From Rhodospirillaceae bacterium (GTDB taxonomy: Bacteria; Pseudomonadota; Alphaproteobacteria; Rhodospirillales; Magnetovibrionaceae), in assembly GCA_002401565.1 (NCBI GenBank), contig NVTL01000010.1:24035-34505 (forward strand): a stretch of 10,471 bases of DNA, read 5' to 3'. Numbering within the stretch: the first letter of the stretch is position 1; every line of letters begins with the position of its first letter. This document shows, piece by piece, positions 5,941 through 10,471 of the stretch. The notes under the pieces were generated by a model that had not been told where the DNA came from, searched no databases, and saw only the letters and a list, made by a program, of their open reading frames with translations. The position numbers were made by a program, and so were the translations under genes.

Positions 5941-6115
5941 TACGAAAGCATTACTCATAAGCTCTTGATACACAAAATTTAAAAAAAACTCGCAAATCCC
6001 TTTCGAACGACCAACATAATTTAGGTATGACTGCTTCTGCACTGTGGTTATACGAATTTTATGACGTTTTTCAGTGAATTTTGCAGTAACAGCATAGTGT
6101 ACGGAGAACAGAACC
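5941..6115. other. 175-bp intergenic region before the PAS gene
   Basis: This AT-rich gap between ilvE and the PAS gene must contain the PAS promoter, because no strong terminator or read-through arrangement is visible. I could not find a convincing -35/-10 pair. Candidate elements such as TTGATA at 5965-5970 lack a matching partner at the right spacing. No hairpin with a T-run follows ilvE. Confidence 0.3.
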
Positions 6116-6643
6116 ATGCCGAGAGAAACATCCTTGACAGGAACCGAGCGTTTTTTTGACGATAACGAGCTCATTGTTTCCAAAACCGATACCAAAGGAA
6201 ACTTAACGTACGTCAACAACGTCTTCCTGCGCCTTGCCAGCTACACGGAAAAAGAATGTTTGGGCCAGCCCCATTCCATGATCCGCCACCCAGAAATGCC
6301 GCGCAGTATTTTTAAATTGTTGTGGGACACCTTGCAAAGCGATCAAGAGCTCTTTGCTTATGTTGTTAATCGATCTGCCAATGGCGATCATTATTGGGTT
6401 ATCGCGCATGTCACCCCCAGCAAAGATTCATCTGGCCGCATTATTGGTTACCATTCAAATCGTCGTGTGCCGGATCGCAACATCCTGAACACCACAATTA
6501 TTCCGCTTTACAAAAGCCTGTTGATCGAAGAGCAAAAGCACGCTGATCGCAAGTCTGGGTTGGCGGCCGCAACATCCATGATTGATGACCTGTTGAAGAA
6601 AAACGGTGTTCAATATGATGAATTCATCGCTGGCTTTATGTGA
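6116..6643 (+). CDS. stand-alone Aer-like PAS-domain protein
   Basis: A 175-residue cytoplasmic protein, almost all of it a PAS domain like the N-terminus of E. coli Aer, which binds FAD and senses redox state for aerotaxis. Visible are VSKTDTKGNLTYVNNVFLRLASYTEKE (21-47), GQPHSMIRHPEMP (50-62) and NGDHYWV (89-95). By my recall of Aer numbering, FAD-region residues Asn34, Arg57 and His58 are kept and Asp60 is Glu here. Trp70 is kept, but the residue matching Trp79 is not tryptophan (Leu79-Phe80). There is no membrane segment, HAMP or signalling domain; those parts of Aer are missing, and a soluble chemoreceptor gene follows 67 bp later. The C-terminal tail (about 125-175) is helical and could dock on that partner. 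The start has GGAGA about 8 nt upstream. FAD as cofactor is inferred. Confidence 0.85.
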   Translation: MPRETSLTGTERFFDDNELIVSKTDTKGNLTYVNNVFLRLASYTEKECLGQPHSMIRHPEMPRSIFKLLWDTLQSDQELFAYVVNRSANGDHYWVIAHVTPSKDSSGRIIGYHSNRRVPDRNILNTTIIPLYKSLLIEEQKHADRKSGLAAATSMIDDLLKKNGVQYDEFIAGFM

Positions 6644-6646
6644 TCT

Positions 6647-6665
6647 CAACACCGCCTGAGTGTTG
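6647..6665 (+). other. small hairpin between the PAS and chemoreceptor genes
   Basis: CAACAC (6647-6652) and GTGTTG (6660-6665) form a 6-bp stem with a 7-nt loop, 3 nt after the PAS stop codon. No T-run follows, so it is not a strong terminator. It could stabilise the upstream message or set unequal expression of the two genes. A -10-like TATAAC at 6679-6684 lies downstream, with no good -35. Confidence 0.35.
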
Positions 6666-6710
6666 CTCAATCAAAGCTTATAACAAACGAACTGTTTCGG
6701 AGATTTCCCC

Positions 6711-7862
6711 ATGTTTTCAAACAAGAATGCAAGTGCCATTACCAAAGCCCTGAAAGTCTGTAAGGCTGTAGCTGACGGTGATTTTGAAGCCCGCGTCATT
6801 GATATTACAGAAACAGGAGAAGCTGGCGAGCTTCTGCACACCCTCAACCTTTTGATCGACAGAACAGATGCTTATGTTCGCGAATCAACCGCCTGCCTAG
6901 AATACGTCAGCGCCAACAAATATTTCCGACGTATTGCGGAAAAAGGCATGACGGGCAGTTTTTTAACAGCCACCCGAACCATCAATTCCGCGACGGATAT
7001 TATGGCCAACAAGGTCAAAGACTTTTCCGCCATCGCCGATAAGTTCGAAGTGGAAATGAAAGGTGTTGTGAACACCGTCACCTCTGCGGCGTCTGAATTG
7101 CAAACCACCGCAAAAAGCATGGAAAGCACGGCCAATATAACCAGCGAAAAGGCAGGGATCGTTTCTTCTGCCGCAACAAATGCTTCTGAAAATGTTCAAA
7201 CGGTTGCGTCCGCTGCCGAAGAGCTTTCGTCTTCGATTTCCGAAATCAGCCGCCAAGTGGCGCAATCTTCTGAGATCGCCAGTAAGGCCGTTGTGGATGC
7301 GGACCGCAGCCGTGAAAATGTGCAAGGCTTGGCCGATTCTGCCGCAAAAATTGGTGAAGTTGTCAGCTTGATTTCTGACATTGCCGATCAAACCAACCTG
7401 TTGGCCCTGAACGCCACCATCGAAGCCGCACGGGCGGGCGATGCAGGTAAGGGCTTTGCCGTGGTGGCTTCGGAAGTCAAAAACTTGGCCAATCAGACCG
7501 CCAAGGCAACCGAAGAAATCAGCCTGCAGGTGGGCGGTGTTCAACACGCCACCAAAGAAGCTGTCAAGGCCATCCAAGGCATTGGTTCAACCATCGGCAA
7601 GATAGATGAAGCATCAACCGCAATTGCGTCCGCCGTTGAAGAACAAGGGGCAGCCACTCAAGAAATCGCTCGCAATGTTGAGCAAGCGGCAAACGGCACC
7701 AACGAAGTCACCTCAAACATTACGGAAGTGACCCAAGGCGCCACGGAAACAGGCCACGCCGCATCAGAGGTCCTGCAAGCCGCCGATGAATTGGCCAAAC
7801 AGGGCGATGTGTTGGGTCACGAAATGGATTCGTTCTTGGTTGAACTTAGAAAAGTGATCTAA
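6711..7862 (+). CDS. soluble methyl-accepting chemotaxis protein
   Basis: A 383-residue chemoreceptor with no hydrophobic segment, so it should be cytoplasmic. Residues about 10-57 are HAMP-like (ADGDFEARVIDITETGEAGELLHTLN at 21-46), followed by a second related segment (about 58-100, ACLEYVSANKYFRRIAEKGM). Then comes a long coiled-coil signalling domain (about 105-383). The conserved hairpin tip that binds CheA and CheW is intact: SDIADQTNLLALNATIEAARAGDAGKGFAVVASEVKNLA at about 222-260. Probable methylation regions flank it. It has no ligand-binding domain of its own. The upstream PAS protein, 67 bp away on the same strand, looks like the missing sensor, so the pair would work as a split Aer. 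The start has GGAGA 8-9 nt upstream. Confidence 0.93.
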   Translation: MFSNKNASAITKALKVCKAVADGDFEARVIDITETGEAGELLHTLNLLIDRTDAYVRESTACLEYVSANKYFRRIAEKGMTGSFLTATRTINSATDIMANKVKDFSAIADKFEVEMKGVVNTVTSAASELQTTAKSMESTANITSEKAGIVSSAATNASENVQTVASAAEELSSSISEISRQVAQSSEIASKAVVDADRSRENVQGLADSAAKIGEVVSLISDIADQTNLLALNATIEAARAGDAGKGFAVVASEVKNLANQTAKATEEISLQVGGVQHATKEAVKAIQGIGSTIGKIDEASTAIASAVEEQGAATQEIARNVEQAANGTNEVTSNITEVTQGATETGHAASEVLQAADELAKQGDVLGHEMDSFLVELRKVI

Positions 7863-7902
7863 GTTTCATCAAAAGACCCTGTTCATCTTCTTAAGGTACG
7901 AT

Positions 7903-7940
7903 GTTGGTCATGGCTGGTGTTAAAACTATCTATGACCAAC
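7903..7940. repeat. 9-bp inverted repeat downstream of the chemoreceptor gene
   Basis: GTTGGTCAT (7903-7911) and ATGACCAAC (7932-7940) are perfect complements around a 20-nt centre. The right arm overlaps the last codons of the candidate minus-strand ORF ending at 7930. Neither strand has a T-run after it, so a normal terminator is unlikely; it may be a protein site or a weak terminator for either strand. Confidence 0.5.
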
Positions 7941-8097
7941 CGCCCATGCGCATGAAGTCCTGTCGATAGGGGATTGCACAATACCAATGACGTTTATATT
8001 GGCCGTTCATATGACCTGTATATTGAAAACAGAGGGAAAGGTGCTTCACCGCACACGGCTGGCCATTATGCTGGTCAGTTTCCCAGGGCTCGATCAT
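7930..8097 (-). CDS. candidate small protein of 55 residues, unknown function
   Basis: An open frame of 55 codons on the minus strand, in a region that otherwise has no gene. The product starts MIEPWETDQHNGQPC, continues with LSLCFQYTGHMNGQYKRHWY and ends PYRQDFMRMGGWS. Its composition is protein-like: five aromatic-rich clusters, Cys at 15, 23 and 40, four His, no membrane segment, and codon choices like those of the neighbours. The frame is open for 11 further codons upstream of the ATG, but no GTG, TTG or ATG is found there. There is no visible Shine-Dalgarno before the ATG, which is the main weakness. It follows the 39-codon ORF on the same strand by 99 bp. I do not recognise the family; it could also be a decayed gene remnant. 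Confidence 0.4.
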   Translation of the reverse strand: MIEPWETDQHNGQPCAVKHLSLCFQYTGHMNGQYKRHWYCAIPYRQDFMRMGGWS

Positions 8098-8147
8098 CGG
8101 GTCAATAACGGTAATACTTTTATGGTTTGTCTATAAGAAACTTGTGA

Positions 8148-8167
8148 TGGGCGTCTGGAAACGCCCA
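8148..8167. terminator. hairpin between the two small minus-strand ORFs, possible weak terminator
   Basis: TGGGCGT (8148-8154) and ACGCCCA (8161-8167) form a GC-rich 7-bp stem with a 6-nt loop. It lies 29 bp downstream of the 39-codon ORF stop on the minus strand. The T-run is poor on both strands (AATTTC on plus, TCACAAG on minus). It could be a weak terminator or an RNA-processing or stability element between the two ORFs. Confidence 0.35.
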
Positions 8168-8196
8168 ATTTCAACACTATGTTCACACGCGACCAA

Positions 8197-8316
8197 TTAA
8201 TGTGTCGCCAAGACGTATCGAGATTGCAAAGCCTCGGTCAGGAAATACTTATGTTTGGGATCACGCTCATAATCAAAGGCACTTTGTTGCACACGATTTA
8301 ACGGTGACATATCCAT
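8197..8316 (-). CDS. candidate small protein of 39 residues with strong ribosome-binding site
   Basis: A 39-codon ORF on the minus strand, read as MDMSPLNRVQQSAFDYERD, then PKHKYFLTEALQSRYVLATH and TAA. GAGGAGGG (8330-8323) sits exactly 6 nt before the ATG, one of the best Shine-Dalgarno sequences in the window, which makes translation likely. The product is hydrophilic, mixed charge, with no membrane segment, signal peptide or cysteine. It has two possible short helices, one of them FLTEALQSRYVLA. I do not recognise it. It is divergent from the CheY-like gene (271 bp apart) and convergent with the chemoreceptor gene, so a link to chemotaxis or motility is only a suggestion from position. A second in-frame ATG is two codons in, but the first has better spacing. 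Confidence 0.55.
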   Translation of the reverse strand: MDMSPLNRVQQSAFDYERDPKHKYFLTEALQSRYVLATH

Positions 8317-8416
8317 AGGAATCCCTCCTCAGTTCGGCCAAGGCCCAAATCTCATAAGATAAGTCTCTAAGACTACGCGGATACAGGGGGGGCGTTCCAT
8401 CAACCAGAACTGATTA

Positions 8417-8434
8417 ATGATAAATATGATAAAT
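8417..8434. repeat. 9-bp perfect tandem repeat in an AT-rich stretch
   Basis: ATGATAAAT is repeated twice head to tail, within an AT-rich stretch of about 150 bp (roughly 8410-8560) upstream of the CheY-like gene. The region probably serves as promoter and regulatory DNA for that gene and for the divergent small ORF. Confidence 0.55.
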
Positions 8435-8537
8435 GGAATTTTGCATATACTGAATAATACTAGCCCCACAACAGGCCGAGCTCATGCTTTACGGTTCATC
8501 ATATAACAAAAAAATAACCTATACGTTTGTGGGTCTG

Positions 8538-8543
8538 TATACT
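8538..8543 (+). promoter_or_regulatory. possible -10 box of the CheY-like gene
   Basis: TATACT, preceded directly by TG, lies 44 bp before the ATG at 8588. The sequence 17 bp upstream (TAACCT) is a poor -35. This is the best -10 candidate but the promoter call is weak. Confidence 0.3.
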
Positions 8544-8587
8544 ATGCTCTGTTAGCGTCCAAACTTAAAAGGCTCTATGGGAAAACA

Positions 8588-8995
8588 ATGGCTGACCTGA
8601 AATTATCAGACCTTCGCATATTGTTCGTTGATGATGACCCTCAGGTCCTAAAACTGGTCACATTGATTCTCAAACAGATCGGCGTTAAGCATGTAATGAC
8701 CAAGGATAATGCCAAAGATGCTTTGGCTTACCTTAATGAGAACGCTTCAAAAATTGAAATTTTGCTGGTCGACTTGCTGATGCCTGACATGGACGGTATC
8801 GAGCTTATTTCCGCCTTAAAAACACATGACTACAAAGGCGGTATTGCCATCCTCAGCGGGGCAAATCAGAATTTGGTGCAATTGTCAGGTGGTCTAGCCG
8901 CCCCTTCTGGCATCAATTGGCTGGGCACGTACACCAAGCCTGCGACGAAAGAAAAACTGCAGACGCTTTTGCATAAATTTATGGATGCTGGCTAG
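8588..8995 (+). CDS. single-domain response regulator (CheY-like receiver)
   Basis: A 135-residue receiver domain with no output domain. The acidic pair is in FVDDDP (15-17), the phospho-acceptor is Asp62 in LLVDLLMPDMDG, the switch Ser90 is in AILSGAN, and Lys117 is in YTKPA. All residues needed for phosphorylation are present. The alpha4-beta5 part (NQNLVQLSGGLAAPSGINWLG) is longer than in true CheY and resembles receivers of REC-EAL proteins, so binding to the flagellar motor is not assured. It may be a phosphate sink or act on a partner protein. It lies 725 bp from the chemoreceptor gene on the same strand. GGGA 5 nt before the ATG is the likely ribosome site. A short out-of-frame ATG at 8577 overlaps the start. 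Confidence 0.88.
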   Translation: MADLKLSDLRILFVDDDPQVLKLVTLILKQIGVKHVMTKDNAKDALAYLNENASKIEILLVDLLMPDMDGIELISALKTHDYKGGIAILSGANQNLVQLSGGLAAPSGINWLGTYTKPATKEKLQTLLHKFMDAG

Positions 8996-9003
8996 GGTCA
9001 GGC

Positions 9004-9846
9004 CTACATGCAGCCGCCCGGTTTGTCGATGTGATGTTTAATCAGTTCTTTGGTCAAGTGTTCAAAGGCATCGTCAACATTATCGACGGTTTTAAACAGG
9101 TCCAGATCGCTGGCTGAAATCATGCCGTGTTTCAACATACCATCCAAATTCATGACCTCGTCCCAATAGTTTTTCCCATACAGAATGATCGGCATAGGCT
9201 TGCCCATTTTTTTGGTCGAGACCAAGGTCAGCAATTCAAAAAATTCATCCATGGTTCCGTACCCGCCGGGAAAGACGATGAAGGCTTTGGCCAGATATGA
9301 AAACCAAAACTTACGCATGAAAAAGTAATGGAAATCAAAGGCCAACTCACGGGTGATGTATGGGTTTTGGTGCTGTTCAAACGGCAAAGAAATATTCAGG
9401 CCGATGTTGTTGCCTTTGGCTTCGGCGGCACCGCGATTGGCCGCTTCCATAATGCCGGGGCCACCGCCGGTGCACACCACAAAACGTTTGGCATCACAAC
9501 TCAAACCCTTGGACCATTCGGTCATGCGGAAACTTAATTGGCGAGCTTCTTCATAATAACGTGACATTTCAAGGTCACGCCCGGCCTGTTCAACGTCCCC
9601 GTTATTTTTCTTTGTATCGGCCAAATTTTGTTCGGCCTGTTCGCGTGACAATGTGCGGGCTGACCCAAAAAAGACGATGGTATCGGAAATATCATAACGA
9701 TCAAAACGGTCTTCGGGTTCAACAAATTCCGACATAATGCGCAACGGGCGTCCCGCGCGACTGTCCAAAAAATCTAAGTCTTTATAAGCCTTTGCCGGAA
9801 CAAATCCTTCGTCACCGCGGCGACGTCCTGAATTCTTTTTTGTCAT
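9004..9846 (-). CDS. LOG/TIGR00730-family Rossmann-fold protein
   Basis: A 280-residue member of the family once labelled 'lysine decarboxylase-like' that includes LOG cytokinin-activating enzymes (nucleotide 5'-monophosphate phosphoribohydrolases). The nucleotide-binding GGGPGIMEAANRGA lies at 127-140 and the catalytic PGGYGTMDEFFE at 193-204, with Arg178 and Glu201 in family positions. Before the Rossmann core are about 55 residues not found in small LOG proteins, and an insert rich in charged residues (about 66-100) follows FFGSARTLS. It is therefore the longer bacterial type, whose physiological substrate is not clear; it may hydrolyse AMP-like nucleotides. Its ATG directly follows the moaE stop (TAAATG), so it is co-transcribed and coupled. 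It is convergent with the CheY-like gene, 8 bp apart. Confidence 0.88.
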   Translation of the reverse strand: MTKKNSGRRRGDEGFVPAKAYKDLDFLDSRAGRPLRIMSEFVEPEDRFDRYDISDTIVFFGSARTLSREQAEQNLADTKKNNGDVEQAGRDLEMSRYYEEARQLSFRMTEWSKGLSCDAKRFVVCTGGGPGIMEAANRGAAEAKGNNIGLNISLPFEQHQNPYITRELAFDFHYFFMRKFWFSYLAKAFIVFPGGYGTMDEFFELLTLVSTKKMGKPMPIILYGKNYWDEVMNLDGMLKHGMISASDLDLFKTVDNVDDAFEHLTKELIKHHIDKPGGCM

Positions 9847-10299
9847 TTACGTTTTGTCCCAACGTATACTAGAGGCTTCATCGGTGGCCTTGGCTTCTAC
9901 CCAATGATCGCCACCTGTACCTGTTTCTTTTTTCCAAAATGGAGCTTTTGTTTTCAACCAATCCATCACAAAATTACAGGCTTCGAAAGCATCAATTCGA
10001 TGCGCAGACGCAACCGCAACAAAAACAATGCGATCCCCCGCGTGAAGTTTGCCAACCCGGTGCACGATCGTCAAACCATCCAATTTCCACCGCTCGAAAG
10101 CTTCATCTTCAATATTTTGAAGCTGCTTTTCGGTCATGCCGGGATAGTGTTCCAACGTCATGCTGGTGAGTTTTTGATCATCTGAAAAATCGCGAACCAA
10201 ACCAACAAAAGAACACACGCCACCGATATGCGTCTGCCCATCCGTCAGCTTTGTAATTTCAAGGCCGGGGTCAAAATCGTCTTCTTGAATACGGATCAT
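9847..10299 (-). CDS. moaE: molybdopterin synthase catalytic subunit
   Basis: A 150-residue protein, large subunit of molybdopterin synthase. It transfers sulfur from MoaD thiocarboxylate to precursor Z (cyclic pyranopterin monophosphate), making the dithiolene of the molybdenum cofactor. Family motifs are GGVCSFVGLVRD (26-37), LEHYPGMTEKQL (49-60), VHRVGKLHAGDRIVFVAVASAHR (79-101) and WLKTKAPFWKKE (114-125). Lys116 and Lys123 match the two catalytic lysines of E. coli MoaE, which are likewise seven residues apart. Length is normal. It starts 8 bp after the moaD stop, with a GGGGGC-containing Shine-Dalgarno inside the moaD end, and its stop abuts the LOG-family gene. Confidence 0.96.
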   Translation of the reverse strand: MIRIQEDDFDPGLEITKLTDGQTHIGGVCSFVGLVRDFSDDQKLTSMTLEHYPGMTEKQLQNIEDEAFERWKLDGLTIVHRVGKLHAGDRIVFVAVASAHRIDAFEACNFVMDWLKTKAPFWKKETGTGGDHWVEAKATDEASSIRWDKT

Positions 10300-10307
10300 G
10301 GGCGGTC

Positions 10308-10471
10308 TTAGCCCCCTGTGACAGGTGGAAAAAAAGCCACTTCATCGTTATCGGAAACCGGAAAATCCAGGCCCACATGCTCTTGATTAACAGCCACGCG
10401 CACCAGCCCCGGATTGGCAAAAGCCATCGCAAATCCATCGCCGCGCTGCTGCATCCATTCAACCAAACTTT
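10308..10471 (-). CDS. moaD: molybdopterin synthase sulfur-carrier subunit, C-terminal part
   Basis: Only the last 53 codons are in the window; the start lies beyond the right edge. The visible part begins SLVEWMQQRGDGF and shows VRVAVNQEHVG (the ubiquitin-like beta strand with the usual V-A-V-N). It continues with DNDEVAFFPPVTGG, the typical end of MoaD with the terminal Gly-Gly that is adenylated and made into a thiocarboxylate. It pairs with MoaE to form the synthase heterotetramer. The 8-bp gap to moaE indicates one operon. Confidence 0.93.
   Translation of the reverse strand, partial: SLVEWMQQRGDGFAMAFANPGLVRVAVNQEHVGLDFPVSDNDEVAFFPPVTGG

Noticed and set aside
5923..6219. 98-codon minus-strand ORF overlapping the ilvE end and the PAS gene start
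   Set aside because: It overlaps two well-supported genes, has no family resemblance and a low-complexity K/F-rich middle from AT-rich DNA.
6963..7577. 204-codon minus-strand ORF inside the chemoreceptor gene
   Set aside because: Gly/Phe/Arg-rich translation is the usual shadow of a coiled-coil Ala/Glu-rich gene; the plus-strand receptor has full motifs.
8577..8600. Seven-codon upstream ORF overlapping the CheY-like start
   Set aside because: It may be chance; AGG lies only 4 nt before its ATG, and nothing shows it is translated.

Overview
The window looks like a piece of chromosome from a motile, chemotactic alphaproteobacterium, most likely Rhodospirillales-like. The evidence is the order ubiK / YbjN-family gene / proC, a MarR + OmpR-type regulator pair resembling Rhodobacter PetP/PetR beside ilvE, an Aer-like aerotaxis module, and GANTC sites typical of CcrM-methylating alphaproteobacteria. 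This is inference from gene content; the species is not identifiable by eye. I see no tRNA, rRNA, CRISPR array, insertion sequence or prophage.

Layout. (1) 1-206: the start of an NAD-dependent sugar epimerase (probably hldD, heptose epimerase of LPS) on the minus strand. It is divided from ubiK on the plus strand by a compact region with two back-to-back sigma70-like promoters, whose -35 boxes form the arms of one inverted repeat. (2) 207-2411, plus strand: ubiK (ubiquinone biosynthesis accessory factor), a 262-bp gap, then a tight operon of a YbjN-family gene, proC (last step of proline synthesis) and a CsaA-like tRNA-binding protein. The gap is the most unusual non-coding stretch: eight GANTC sites in 167 bp, a 17-bp repeat present twice, a stem-loop, a perfect consensus DnaA box and a palindrome just before the YbjN-family gene. 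(3) 2421-4965, minus strand: an operon of a MarR-family regulator, an OmpR-family response regulator and an EnvZ-like sensor kinase, convergent with the CsaA gene and divergent from ilvE. (4) 5062-5940, plus strand: ilvE, branched-chain aminotransferase. An inverted repeat overlaps its probable -35 box and could be a regulator's operator.

(5) 6116-8995: a sensory region. A stand-alone Aer-like PAS protein is followed by a soluble chemoreceptor without membrane segments, so the two together look like an aerotaxis (Aer) receptor split in two. After 725 bp without an obvious large gene comes a single-domain CheY-like response regulator. The 725-bp gap is not empty: on the minus strand it holds a 39-codon ORF with a near-ideal Shine-Dalgarno sequence and a 55-codon ORF of protein-like composition, plus two inverted repeats and an AT-rich tandem repeat. 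These two small ORFs are the best candidates for undescribed genes.

(6) 9004-10471, minus strand: the 3' part of moaD, then moaE (together molybdopterin synthase) and a LOG/TIGR00730-family nucleotide-hydrolase-like gene, packed with gaps of 8 and 0 bp.

Most genes are standard housekeeping or regulatory genes with complete catalytic motifs; I found no frameshifts. The interest lies in the intergenic regions at 480-741 and 7863-8587 and in the split aerotaxis receptor.
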